Assembly: GCF_019704555.1 (NCBI RefSeq)
Contig: NZ_AP024745.1
Location: 2,662,001-2,726,000, forward strand
Source: Actinoplanes sp. L3-i22
GTDB lineage: Bacteria; Actinomycetota; Actinomycetes; Mycobacteriales; Micromonosporaceae
Length of the DNA: 64,000 bases
Direction of reading: 5' to 3'
Under the pieces are notes generated by a model. The model made no database searches. It had not been told where the DNA came from and saw only the letters and a program-made list of their open reading frames with translations. Made by a program: the position numbers and the translations under genes. Below are positions 42,763 to 51,987 of this stretch, one piece after another; the first letter of the stretch is position 1; every line of letters starts with the position of its first letter.

Positions 42763-44715
42763 ATGAGTGTCTATCACCATCCGAAGAACGTGTCCGCGGG
42801 ATCACTGTGCGTCGATCACTTTGAGACACTGCCCGGCATGGCCGTGAATGATCTTCATCTGGCTGTAGAGATTGGTGCTTGGTGGACCGCAGCGGTCTAC
42901 GCGTGTGGCAACACCACACAGCCCCTCTACTTCGACGGACAGCCCCGCCTCCCCAGCGGCATCTACCAGTCGGAAAGTGGCGGACTGCTGACCGGAGTCC
43001 CCGCTTTGACGGCCGGCATGAATGATCCCGCCGGGTATCAGCCACATCCCATGGCGACGCTCCAAACTCCCGCCGCGCCCGATGGTGACATCGATCCCCT
43101 CGCAGCGGTTGCAGACGTCCTCGCCCACGTGGCAAACCTTGCGGCGGGACAAACCGGAAGCCCGGTCACCGCACTGACGCTCATCACCGACCGCGCCTGG
43201 GGTCCCCGCGCTCGGCAACGGCTGCAACAAGCCGCCATCAGCGCTGGCCTGCCCGACCCGCATGTCGTCACCGCAGCGGCAGCAGCCGCAAGCGTGGTCC
43301 AATCCGGGACAGAAGGGCCCGGACCGTATGTCGCGGTCGGAACTGGCGGCCTCGAGATGGCGATCTTGGACTGCGTGACCGGATATCACCAACTGGCACA
43401 CCTGCCGATCCACGACTCCAGCGCCGAGAGCATCGATCGGGCCCTCGCCCAAGTGGCTGCTGAACGTGCTGCGGCAGACTCCGAAGTCCTGTTGGGGGAC
43501 TGGCGCGTGATGCGCGAGATCCGGCTTGCTCGGAGCAGTCTCGCTGACCAGCCTCGGACGTCGATACTGCTTCCCGAGCCCTACCAAGCCGTGCTGCTGA
43601 CCCGTTCTGACATTCACGCCGCCGCAGCGCCGTATTTTGACGACATCGAAGAGACGGTAAAACAGCTGGTCGCAGAGGCAGAACTCGAAGTCTCTGAGAT
43701 AGGTGCCGTAGTGCTGGTCGGTGATGATGCCGTTATCCCTGAGTTGGAAGCGGCTCTCACGACAGCAGGACTTCCGCTTGCTGTCGTACTGCGAGACCCG
43801 CATGTGATCTCGTACGGGGCCTTGCAGCTGACACAGCCCTTGTACGCCGCGTCGCGCGGAACCGCTGCCACCGTCCGACTGCCACGAACGCGGCTAACGC
43901 TGGCCAACCTCGCTCGCGTTGCCGTTCTCGCCGCCTGCTCGGTCGCCCTGCTATGGCAAACGATCGAAACGGCGATCACCTGGAAGACGGGCAGCACCGT
44001 CACCGCCGTCTACCTGCCCCGAGAAAACATCGCCTTCGCGGCAGCTCTCGCGGCGCTAACCGGCTGGGCGGCAGCTCAACTCACGCCAACCACTTGGATT
44101 CTCTCCTCGCACGCCGACGACAACATCACCACCGGCGCACTCCTGCGCCGCGGTTACCTCGGCGCTGCCTCCCTCAGCCTTGCCCTCGCCGGCCTGTGGG
44201 GTCTCGGCATCGGCATCGGCGTGCACTACACCCCCGATCCCTACATCAAGATCACCATCCTCACCGCCGCCCCCTTCGCCGCTGCCGCCGCCATCATCGC
44301 GCTCACCGCGCATCGCATCCCAGCCTCGGCCCTTCCATCATGGCTCCAGCGTGTATCTCCGCCCGCACCGGCGATCGCTTTGGCCGCCGCCGGTGTCTTC
44401 GTCGAACAACTGGCTTTCTCTACCTCACCAACATATTTGTTCGATATGGCCGGGCTCTTCCAATCTGCGGGCGCCGCGATGCTCGGCGCGGGAACCGCTT
44501 TCACGGCAACCCGCCAACCATTGCTTCGCGGAATTGCAGCCGTTATCCTCGGCAGCGGATATGCCCTGGTTACCGGCTTCTTCACGGCCCGGTACCTAAC
44601 CATCGCCTATATCGGTGTCCTCATCTGGTGGGCAATCATCACCACCGCCGCCACCGTCATGGCGAGCACCTCGCTCGGCGGATGGCTTAGACGCTGGCTA
44701 ACTCCACCCGAATAG
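42763..44715 (+). CDS. Hsp70/actin-fold ATPase-like protein with C-terminal membrane domain
   Basis: The first part (LHLAVEIGAWWTAAVYACG, then YVAVGTGGLEMAILDCVTG and IGAVVLVGDDAVIPELEAAL) matches an actin/Hsp70 ATPase fold: phosphate 1, phosphate 2 and adenosine motifs in order. The second half has about eight hydrophobic segments (such as AALAALTGWAAAQLTPTTWI and GIAAVILGSGYALVTGFFTA). The ATG at 42763 has no clear ribosome binding site and 42838 (MAVNDLHLAVEIG) may be the true start. Read divergently from the LysM-BTAD regulator; the two probably work together. Substrate-binding domain of a chaperone is absent. Confidence 0.75.
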   Translation: MSVYHHPKNVSAGSLCVDHFETLPGMAVNDLHLAVEIGAWWTAAVYACGNTTQPLYFDGQPRLPSGIYQSESGGLLTGVPALTAGMNDPAGYQPHPMATLQTPAAPDGDIDPLAAVADVLAHVANLAAGQTGSPVTALTLITDRAWGPRARQRLQQAAISAGLPDPHVVTAAAAAASVVQSGTEGPGPYVAVGTGGLEMAILDCVTGYHQLAHLPIHDSSAESIDRALAQVAAERAAADSEVLLGDWRVMREIRLARSSLADQPRTSILLPEPYQAVLLTRSDIHAAAAPYFDDIEETVKQLVAEAELEVSEIGAVVLVGDDAVIPELEAALTTAGLPLAVVLRDPHVISYGALQLTQPLYAASRGTAATVRLPRTRLTLANLARVAVLAACSVALLWQTIETAITWKTGSTVTAVYLPRENIAFAAALAALTGWAAAQLTPTTWILSSHADDNITTGALLRRGYLGAASLSLALAGLWGLGIGIGVHYTPDPYIKITILTAAPFAAAAAIIALTAHRIPASALPSWLQRVSPPAPAIALAAAGVFVEQLAFSTSPTYLFDMAGLFQSAGAAMLGAGTAFTATRQPLLRGIAAVILGSGYALVTGFFTARYLTIAYIGVLIWWAIITTAATVMASTSLGGWLRRWLTPPE

Positions 44716-44829
44716 GCTGCGCTACTGCCGAAATGACGACACCTCGTCGCTAGCACCGAGAGTTGGCTGACCGCCTCACGGAGTATGGCCAAGCCTCTAC
44801 TTGGGGTGTTTGTAGTAAACATGTCGCCG

Positions 44830-44860
44830 ATGGCCCGGGGTAATCCCCGGGCCATTTTAT
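44830..44860 (+). terminator. Hairpin with T-tract between membrane ATPase and recombinase operon
   Basis: ATGGCCCGGGG and CCCCGGGCCAT pair across TAAT, followed by TTTAT. It lies 115 bp after the preceding stop and 26 bp before the 38-aa ORF, so it may also act as a leader structure for the recombinase genes. Confidence 0.65.
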
Positions 44861-44885
44861 GCCCAAAGGGCCGCGAGGAGGAAAC

Positions 44886-45002
44886 ATGCAAACTGTGATG
44901 CCGAAAGAAACGACTGCGGTAGGGGCCTTATTCAATCCCTTCGAATGGGCATGCTGCCTGAAGTGCCGCATCTTTGACCAGCGACAAGTTCTTTATGGCT
45001 GA
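44886..45002 (+). CDS. 38-aa ORF heading the recombinase operon
   Basis: A strong GAGGAGG site lies six bases before ATG 44886. The peptide reads MQTVMPKETTAVGALFNPFE and contains CCLKC, ending in a basic tail. Its stop overlaps the next ORF. No family recognised. Small proteins just ahead of serine integrases sometimes control recombination direction; this is only inference here. Confidence 0.55.
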   Translation: MQTVMPKETTAVGALFNPFEWACCLKCRIFDQRQVLYG

Positions 45003-45234
45003 AAGCGAACGTACCCGCCAGCCTGACGGAAGTCGGAAATCGAGCAGGCTTGACGCAAATGATATAAATGAATCGGAATGTCGAAAAACTGCCGGGCTAG
45101 ATTCCGGCGACCGGGTGCACGTTTTTGTCCCTGATGATTGCCCGGATATTAGTGGTGCTGCAGCACGTGCGTTGCTGTCCTTGTTGGCCAAAGTCCGCCA
45201 GTCCGCAGAATCGGAAGAAAGTTTCGGGAGTTGA
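44995..45234 (+). CDS. Small charged protein, 79 aa, upstream of recombinase
   Basis: The start is ATG at 44995, overlapping the 38-aa ORF stop. It begins MAESERTRQPDGSRKSSRLD and ends LLSLLAKVRQSAESEESFGS. Acidic and polar, no recognised motif. The stop is seven bases before the recombinase ATG, so the three genes probably form one transcript. Confidence 0.5.
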   Translation: MAESERTRQPDGSRKSSRLDANDINESECRKTAGLDSGDRVHVFVPDDCPDISGAAARALLSLLAKVRQSAESEESFGS

Positions 45235-45241
45235 AAGCTTT

Positions 45242-46921
45242 ATGAATGAATCCAGCGCTGAAACCAGGTTCGCTTTCTATGGCCGTGTCTCAACGGAGGA
45301 CAACCAAGACCCCACGTCATCACGGGGATGGCAAATGACCCGGGCGAGCGCGCTTATCGATCCTCGCGGCGGCCGAATCGTGAAGGAGTTCTTCGACGTC
45401 GGGCAGAGCCGATCCTTGCCTTGGCAACGCCGCGAACAAGCGCAACTGCTGCTGGCTGAACTGCGGAACCCAAACCGTGGCTTCGGCGATGTGGTGATCG
45501 GTGAGCCCCAGCGAGCTTTTTATGGCAACCAGTTCGGCATGACCATGCCGGTTTTTGCGCACTTCCAGGTCCAGTTGTGGGTGCCGGAGATCGGCGGGCC
45601 CATCGACCCTGACAACGAGGCCCACGAACTGGTCATGCAGGTCTATGGCGGCATGAGCAAGGGGGAGCGCAGCCGCATCAAGCTTCGGGTGCGTACCGCA
45701 ATGGCCGCACAGACAGAGTTGGAGGGTCGCTACCTCGGTGGTCGGCCGCCGTATGGTTACCAAGTAGTCGACCTTGGTCCTCACCCGAATCCAAGCAAGG
45801 CTTCTGTGGGACGCATGCTGCGCGGCCTAGTGCGTGACCCGAACACCGCACCGGTTGTCGAGGCCATCTTCGATTACTTTCTCCGAGGCTACGGGATTTT
45901 TGCGATCGCGGAACTCCTGACGGGTTCCGGGTTCCCTTCGCCGTCGGCATACGATCGAGCAAGAAACAAGCACCGGAGCGGTATCGCCTGGTCGAAGCAA
46001 GCGGTGCGGACCATTCTTACCAACCCTCGCTACACCGGATATCAGGTGTGGAACAAGCAACGTACAGATGAGGTCTTGCTCGATGTGGACGACGTGGCAC
46101 TCGGACATAAGAGCATCATGCGCTGGAATCCGAACGATAAATGGGTTTTTTCCAGGAAGCCAAGTCACGAGGCCATAGTCTCCCGCGAAATGTTCGATGA
46201 AGTGCACGAGCTCCTCAAATCCAGGGCTCGATACAGCACTCCGCACCAAAAACATCGCACGCGACACCCGTACGTGTTTCGAGGCTGCGTCTATTGCGCG
46301 GCGTGCGAGCGCCGAATGCAGGGCCAGCACAGCAACAGTCTGGTGTACTACCGGTGCCGCTTTCCTAAAGAGTATGCAATCGCCAATCGAGTCGATCACC
46401 CGGACAACGTCTACCTCCGCGAAGACGTCGTGACCGGGCCGATCGACGCGTGGCTCGCTTCTGCCTTCTCGGCTACTAACTTGAATCACACCGTCAGCGC
46501 CCTCGTTGACGCCCAGGCGCCGGATGTCGCGGAGGTGGGCGCCGGTCAGGTTCAGCGGGCAATCGCGGCGTGTGATGCCAAGCTCGGGCAATATCGAGCT
46601 GCACTTGAAGCCGGCTCCGACCCTGTGCTTGTCACGGAGTGGATCACGGAGACGCAGACTGAACGTTCTCGCCTTGAGCGGCAGCTGGCGGATGCGGCCG
46701 CGCCGACGCGCCGTATGGGGATCGCTGAGGTCCGCGCGCTTGTCGAGTCACTCGGGGACGTCGGGGCCGTCTTGCGGCGGGCCAGCCCGGAGGATAAGGC
46801 TCAGGTCTATCGGGAGATGGGTCTGCGGTTGACCTATGCCCCGGAAACCAAAACGGTGCGTGCTGATGTCGATCTCAGCACACACCGTAGGGATTTGGTA
46901 CGTGTCCGGAGGGGGACTTGA
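45242..46921 (+). CDS. Large serine recombinase (integrase)
   Basis: The start is ATG at 45242; the frame upstream is the small ORF region. The catalytic serine is S17 in FAFYGRVSTED. The recombinase core continues through YGGMSKGERSRIKLRVRTAM, then the RYLGGRPPYGYQV segment and the DNA-binding recombinase domain (NPRYTGYQVWNKQR). A zinc ribbon follows (CVYCAACERRMQ...YYRC), with a coiled-coil region before the end. It excises and integrates DNA by a rotation mechanism. Its last codons (VRRGT and stop) are supplied by the 3' end of tRNA-Leu on the opposite strand. That makes the tRNA end the likely attachment site; the C-terminal tail would differ in the free form of the element. Confidence 0.9.
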   Translation: MNESSAETRFAFYGRVSTEDNQDPTSSRGWQMTRASALIDPRGGRIVKEFFDVGQSRSLPWQRREQAQLLLAELRNPNRGFGDVVIGEPQRAFYGNQFGMTMPVFAHFQVQLWVPEIGGPIDPDNEAHELVMQVYGGMSKGERSRIKLRVRTAMAAQTELEGRYLGGRPPYGYQVVDLGPHPNPSKASVGRMLRGLVRDPNTAPVVEAIFDYFLRGYGIFAIAELLTGSGFPSPSAYDRARNKHRSGIAWSKQAVRTILTNPRYTGYQVWNKQRTDEVLLDVDDVALGHKSIMRWNPNDKWVFSRKPSHEAIVSREMFDEVHELLKSRARYSTPHQKHRTRHPYVFRGCVYCAACERRMQGQHSNSLVYYRCRFPKEYAIANRVDHPDNVYLREDVVTGPIDAWLASAFSATNLNHTVSALVDAQAPDVAEVGAGQVQRAIAACDAKLGQYRAALEAGSDPVLVTEWITETQTERSRLERQLADAAAPTRRMGIAEVRALVESLGDVGAVLRRASPEDKAQVYREMGLRLTYAPETKTVRADVDLSTHRRDLVRVRRGT

Positions 46922-46925
46922 ACCC
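46903..46925. other. Predicted right attachment site in tRNA-Leu 3' end
   Basis: The recombinase reading frame enters the tRNA-Leu gene and stops 19 bases inside it, the expected layout when an element has inserted at a tRNA 3' end. No second copy of this sequence was seen to the left, so the other end cannot be named. Confidence 0.55.
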
Positions 46926-46987
46926 CCACGCCCGATAAAGGGCACTAGCACCTCAAGCTAGCGCGTCTGCCATTCCGCCACCCGGAC
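46903..46987 (-). tRNA. tRNA-Leu (GAG anticodon)
   Basis: Minus strand: acceptor GTCCGGG/TCCGGAC allowing one mismatch, D arm GCGGAATGGCAGACGCG, anticodon stem CTAGC with loop TTGAGGT (anticodon GAG), long variable arm, T arm GGGGG-TTCAAGT-CCCCC, discriminator A. The 85-nt length with long variable arm fits a class II tRNA-Leu. It is the probable insertion target of the element to its left. Confidence 0.93.
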
Positions 46988-47187
46988 TTGCTCATACAGC
47001 TTAGCGGCACCCGTTCCCCCGCTGTTTGCCGGGGGTTTCGGCTGCCTTGTCGGCCGCACAGGAGAGAACAGTACACGGCCCCCGGAGTGCCCTGCAGCAG
47101 GGGTGGGTGGCCGGACATTGCGGGGCATAGCCGGGCGGAAGGGGATCCGGCCTGGTTTTGCGGGGGCGTACCGGGCAGCATGGCGGG

Positions 47188-49233
47188 GTGTCCCACCCCT
47201 CCCCGTTGACCCCGGCCCTGGAAAGGGCGCACTCGCTGGTCGCCGCTGGTGATCTGGCGGGGGCGGCCGAGCTGCTGGAACGTGCGATCGAAATCGGTCA
47301 GGCGACGCTCAGTCAGGATGATCCTGATGTGCTTGCCACGCAACGGGAGCTGGCGTCGCTGCGGCAGCAGCTGGGGGATCCGGCGGCGGCGCGCGGGGTG
47401 TTGGAGGCGGCGCACGCGGCGGGGCAGTTCAGTCTGGGCGACGATGACCCGCTGATGCTGCAGATCTCCTACGACCTCGGGGTGGTCGCCGAGGAGCTGG
47501 GGAATCGGGACGAGGCGCGGATCGCGTTCGGCCGGGTGGCGGATTTCGGGCCGATGATGCTCGGGCCGGGGCACTGGGCGGTCACCAGGGCGCAGGCCTA
47601 TCTCGGACAGGACCCGACATCTCCGGTACGGATCGAGCCCGCGCACCAGGTGACGCAGAGTGGCCTGACCTTCCCGCCGCCGGACAACCATCCCACCGTC
47701 CTGTCGCCGACGATTCCCCAGCCCGGCCGGCAGCTTCCCCCGCCGCCACCGATCAGCCGGCCACCGGTCGCACCGCAGGACAGCCCGCACCGGGGTAACC
47801 CGTGGGCGTCACCACAGCGGCCCGCCCCGGTGGAGCAGGTGAATCCCGAGGCCCAACTTCCGCCGCCGCCCGCCGGGCTGTCGGGGCCACTGAACCCGCG
47901 GTCCGACGCCGATCCAGCGTCGAGCCCGGCGAAGAACGAGACGCAGGACACGTTCCGCCCGGAGTCCCCCTGGGGCCCGGCGCCGCGGATCGCCAAGGAG
48001 CCCGCGGAGACGCCGTTCCACCAGGTCAAGCCGGGAGTCTTCGGCATGCCCGAGCGGCCGGACACCGAGGCGGCCCCCGCGCTCTACCACCGCGGCGCGA
48101 ACGATTCCGTGGTCGTCCACCGCCCCGACCCGGTGATCATGCCGCTGTCCCCGCCGCAGGCGCCCGCGCCGGAGGCGCGACCGGATTCGATCACCCCAGG
48201 CGATCCGGCTGCGGCTCAGACCAATGTCGCCGTACGGCCCGAGCCCACCCCCGTGCCCCGACCAGAATCGGTCACGCCGGGCGTGTCGCCCCCGCTCGAA
48301 GAAGCGACCACGACGCTCCCCACGGTCGAGCCCCGAAACGCTCCGCAGCAGCCGGCCGAGTCAGAAATGCCCGCGAACCAGGACCATCCGGAACCCGACG
48401 CCTTCACCGCGTGGCCCGATTTCAACCGCTGGCCCGGCGAGCCCCAGCCCACTCCAGTCACCCCGCCGGAACCGCTGTATCAGCCCGTCGAGCAGCCGTA
48501 TCAGCCCGTCGAGCAGCCGTATCAGCCCGTTGAGCAGCAGGAACATCCGACCGTCTACCGGCAGCCGACGGATTCCGGATACCAGCAGCAGGGCGGAAAC
48601 GCCGGCGTCTACCAGCGCCCCACCGAGAGCGCGGAGATCGTCCCCCGGACCACCTATCTCCCGACCGAGCACGCCGGCGTCTACCAGCCCCAGCCGCCCG
48701 CTCCCCACCCCGGCGTCTACCACCAGGCCACGGACGGAACCTGGCAGGGCACTCCGAACCAGATTTCACCCCAAGACCTTTCACCCCCATCGCCGTACGG
48801 CGAAAGCTCGAACCGCAAGCGAGGCATGGCGCTCTTCGCCGTGATCGCCGCCACGCTCGCCGCCGTGGTCGCGGTCGCCGCGATGGTCTTCACCCTGGCG
48901 CAACGCACCCATAAGGGTGAGGGCGACGACCCGCAGCCGGGCTCCCCGACGCTCGCCGGCGCCCCGCCCGGCGACGTGAAACTGTCCGATCTGGGCAGCA
49001 AGATCGACGTGTCCTGGAGCGACCCGACCGACGCCACGGTGAGCTTCATGGTCACCATGGCGCACCCGGGTGAGCAGTTGAAACCGGTCAGCACGGTGGG
49101 CCCGGGCAAGACCTCGCGGCGCATCGAGGGGCTCAGCCCGGCACTCGACTACTGCTTCGCGGTGGTGGCCGTTTACGGCACCAACAAGTTCGCCACGTCC
49201 CCGCAGGTGTGCACCGACCGCGGGAAAAAGTGA
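47188..49233 (+). CDS. Protein with TPR, proline-rich region, membrane helix and FN3 domain
   Basis: The start chosen is GTG at 47188; TTG/GTG further upstream are possible. Residues 1-130 form helix-pair repeats (ALERAHSLVAAGDLAGAAEL, then PDVLATQRELASLRQQLGDP). A long Pro-rich middle contains repeats (YQPVEQP and GVYQ units). A membrane helix follows at about 545-565 (MALFAVIAATLAAVVAVAAM), then a fibronectin-type C-terminal domain ending CTDRGKK. The N-terminal part is cytoplasmic and the FN3 domain outside. The downstream gene also bears FN3 domains. No signal peptide; function unknown. Confidence 0.7.
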   Translation: MSHPSPLTPALERAHSLVAAGDLAGAAELLERAIEIGQATLSQDDPDVLATQRELASLRQQLGDPAAARGVLEAAHAAGQFSLGDDDPLMLQISYDLGVVAEELGNRDEARIAFGRVADFGPMMLGPGHWAVTRAQAYLGQDPTSPVRIEPAHQVTQSGLTFPPPDNHPTVLSPTIPQPGRQLPPPPPISRPPVAPQDSPHRGNPWASPQRPAPVEQVNPEAQLPPPPAGLSGPLNPRSDADPASSPAKNETQDTFRPESPWGPAPRIAKEPAETPFHQVKPGVFGMPERPDTEAAPALYHRGANDSVVVHRPDPVIMPLSPPQAPAPEARPDSITPGDPAAAQTNVAVRPEPTPVPRPESVTPGVSPPLEEATTTLPTVEPRNAPQQPAESEMPANQDHPEPDAFTAWPDFNRWPGEPQPTPVTPPEPLYQPVEQPYQPVEQPYQPVEQQEHPTVYRQPTDSGYQQQGGNAGVYQRPTESAEIVPRTTYLPTEHAGVYQPQPPAPHPGVYHQATDGTWQGTPNQISPQDLSPPSPYGESSNRKRGMALFAVIAATLAAVVAVAAMVFTLAQRTHKGEGDDPQPGSPTLAGAPPGDVKLSDLGSKIDVSWSDPTDATVSFMVTMAHPGEQLKPVSTVGPGKTSRRIEGLSPALDYCFAVVAVYGTNKFATSPQVCTDRGKK

Positions 49234-49346
49234 TCTAGCTCGTTGTCCACAGGCGGGAACGGTGGGTATCGACGCTCGCCGCGATCCCGGTATGGTGGCC
49301 TGCGTCCTTGGCACGCCAGGCTTCATCAACGGGGAGGACGACCGCT

Positions 49347-51977
49347 GTGAGCAGCACGGACGTCGCGCCGGAAGGCGCACGTAAGCGTCGGTTACCCAGT
49401 CGTGGCTATCTGGTCACGATGGGTACGGTGCTGGCGCTCGCCGGCGGTCTCGGCCTGACCGTGCTCGGTCTCGCGAAGGCGGACGAGGCGGTGGCCAGCT
49501 TCGACGCGGCCTCGTGGGTGTGGAGCCGGTCCAAGGGCGAGGTCTCCCGGGTCAACGGCGTGACGGCGAAGATCGACACCCGGGTCGACGTGGGTCAGGC
49601 CCGCGGGCACAACCTGGAGGTCAGCCAGAGCGACCGGTTCGTCATCCTGCGCGACGTCAACACCGGCGCGATCGGCTCGATGGACCTGACCGACCTGCAG
49701 ACGTTCTGGAACCAGCAGTTGTCGCCGGGCATCGGCGTGAGTGTCGCCCTGCACGACAACTCGGCGTTCGTGGTGGATTCGGTGCAGGGCAAGGTGCAGC
49801 AGGTCGATCCGGCCAGCCTGCAGGCGATCGGCCAGCCGGTCAGCTTCCCGCCGGGCATCAGCGGCGGCGACTTCGACGGCAAGGGTCGCTTGTGGATCGT
49901 GGCGCCGACCGAGGGCACGGTCACCGCGATCGCGCCGGTGGTGGCGCCCAAGACCGGCAGCCCGTCCGGCGACCCGCAGCTGGTCCGCACCGAGCAGGTC
50001 GGCGGCGCCAGTCACGACTTCCGGCTGACCACTCTGGACAACGGGGTCGCGATCCTGGACCGGACGACGAACGAGTTGTTCCGGGTCGGTGACACCCCCA
50101 CCACGCACACGGTCCTCCCGCTGACCGGGCCGGGCACGCTGGCGCCGCACACCGACGGCAGCACCGTCGCGGTCACCGTGCCGGAGACGCGCCAGGTCGT
50201 CGGCGTCGACCCGCAGGGCAACATCAAGGCGAAGTTCACCGTCCCCGGTGGCACGTCCCAGCTGCAGCCCGCGGTCTCGTGGGAGGGCTTCTACTACGCG
50301 GCGGACGCCGACGGCGGCACGGTGCACGTCTTCGACCAGGCCGGCCAGCCGCAGAAGCCGGTCACCTTCAAGCGTCCCGGCGGCTCGCTCGAGCTCGAGG
50401 TCCGGGAGAACTACCTGTTCATCAACGCGCCCGGCTCGCCGATCGCCCAGGTGGTCGACAACCAGCACGGCGTCCGCCCGGTCGACAAGTACGCGGACGA
50501 CGTGCTCGGCGGTGACCCGCCGGACGTGAAGACGCCGCCGGTCACCCCGCCGAAGAAGCGCAAGCCGAACAAGCCGGTGGTCGCCAAGCCCGGCGCGCCG
50601 CGCAACGTGCGGGCCGCGGCCGGCAACGCCGAGGCCCGGGTCACCTGGCAGGCCGCGCCGGACAACGGCGCCCCGATCACGAAGTACGTGGTGACCGGCA
50701 ACAACCAGACGTTCGACGTCGGGGCGGACCAGCGGGCGCTGACCGTGACCGGGCTGACCAACGGCGAGACGTACACGTTCCAGGTGCACGCGGTGAACGC
50801 CAAGGGCAACGGGCCGGACCGGGCGAGCAATCCGGTCAAGCCGACGTCCGAGGTGCCCGATCCGCCGGGTACACCGGTCGCCGAGGCGAAGACCGACGGT
50901 ACGGTGACGGTGACCTGGCCGGCGGCGAACGGGCAGGGCCTGGCCATCGACCGGTACACGGTGACCGCGGTCAGCGAGGGCGGCAGCGCCCCGATCGGCG
51001 ACGCGAAGGAGGCGTCGCTGACGATCGCGGCCGGTCAGCTCGAGTTCGGTAAGCAGTACGCGTTCACCGTCGTCTCGATCAACGAGCGCGGCGCCGGGTC
51101 GAAGTCGTCCGCGGTCAGCAACAGCGTCGTCCCGTTCACCAAGCCCGACAAGCCGGAGAACGTCAAGGCCACCACGGTCGGCGACAAGGCCGGCGCGATC
51201 CACGTGACCTGGACGGCGCCCGCCGAGAACGGCCGGACGATCAGCAAGTACGTGGTGAAGGGCGGCGACAAGTCGGTCGACGTCACCGCCGCCGAGGCCG
51301 ACCTCACCGGCTTCGGCAACGGGGAGAACGTCGCCGTGCAGGTGGTCGCGGTGAACGAGGGTGGCGAGAGCGACCCCGGGACCGCGACGGCCCGGACCCT
51401 GGCCCCGCCCACCATTACTCTCGGAGCGGTCGCCACGACCTTCAACACGGCGAGCCTGACGCCCACCGTGGACGCCGGTGGCGCCGGCACCGCGGATTGC
51501 TCGGTGTCCACGTCGGACGGGACCCCGGAGGGGACCTGTAAGGGTCTGAAGGTCACCGAGCTGATGGCGAACACCACCTACAGCTTCAAGGTGACCGCGA
51601 AGAACGCGGCCGGCACGGTCACCAAGACCGTCAACGGGAAGACCGACCTGCTCGGCGGCACCGCGACCTGCATCAACGGCAGCAGCGGCGACCAGAAGAC
51701 GTATTGCGACGCCGACGTCGACGGCCGCAACGGCAACGAGATCTTCAAGGTCACCCGGCAGGTCGACAGTCAGCAGGCGGGCTGGGTGCCCAACGGGCGG
51801 CACCTCGACGCCTACTGCAAGGCGACCGGCGAGGAGGTGTACGCGTTCGTCTACAACGACAACAAGCGCAGCACCACCTGGATCCAGGTCAACTACGCGG
51901 GGAAGACCTACATCCCGCTGGCGTGGTTCAACCTCGACGGCGGCGACGTCAACCTGAAGTACCTGCCGAGCTGCTGA
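49347..51977 (+). CDS. Membrane protein with beta-propeller-like and three FN3 domains
   Basis: The start is GTG at 49347 after GGGGAGGACG. A membrane helix lies near residues 20-42 (GYLVTMGTVLALAGGLGLTV). About 370 residues of beta-rich repeats (ITALAPV-type, LLFVDG-like strands such as NSVDSVQGKVQQVDP) resemble a propeller, then three FN3 modules, starting GAPRNVRAAAGNAEARVTWQ, each about 90 residues. A fourth, shorter domain ends the protein. The short gap (11 bp) to the MoxR gene suggests an operon. Probably an extracytoplasmic binding or assembly protein. Confidence 0.75.
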   Translation: MSSTDVAPEGARKRRLPSRGYLVTMGTVLALAGGLGLTVLGLAKADEAVASFDAASWVWSRSKGEVSRVNGVTAKIDTRVDVGQARGHNLEVSQSDRFVILRDVNTGAIGSMDLTDLQTFWNQQLSPGIGVSVALHDNSAFVVDSVQGKVQQVDPASLQAIGQPVSFPPGISGGDFDGKGRLWIVAPTEGTVTAIAPVVAPKTGSPSGDPQLVRTEQVGGASHDFRLTTLDNGVAILDRTTNELFRVGDTPTTHTVLPLTGPGTLAPHTDGSTVAVTVPETRQVVGVDPQGNIKAKFTVPGGTSQLQPAVSWEGFYYAADADGGTVHVFDQAGQPQKPVTFKRPGGSLELEVRENYLFINAPGSPIAQVVDNQHGVRPVDKYADDVLGGDPPDVKTPPVTPPKKRKPNKPVVAKPGAPRNVRAAAGNAEARVTWQAAPDNGAPITKYVVTGNNQTFDVGADQRALTVTGLTNGETYTFQVHAVNAKGNGPDRASNPVKPTSEVPDPPGTPVAEAKTDGTVTVTWPAANGQGLAIDRYTVTAVSEGGSAPIGDAKEASLTIAAGQLEFGKQYAFTVVSINERGAGSKSSAVSNSVVPFTKPDKPENVKATTVGDKAGAIHVTWTAPAENGRTISKYVVKGGDKSVDVTAAEADLTGFGNGENVAVQVVAVNEGGESDPGTATARTLAPPTITLGAVATTFNTASLTPTVDAGGAGTADCSVSTSDGTPEGTCKGLKVTELMANTTYSFKVTAKNAAGTVTKTVNGKTDLLGGTATCINGSSGDQKTYCDADVDGRNGNEIFKVTRQVDSQQAGWVPNGRHLDAYCKATGEEVYAFVYNDNKRSTTWIQVNYAGKTYIPLAWFNLDGGDVNLKYLPSC

Positions 51978-51987
51978 TGAGGATCCC

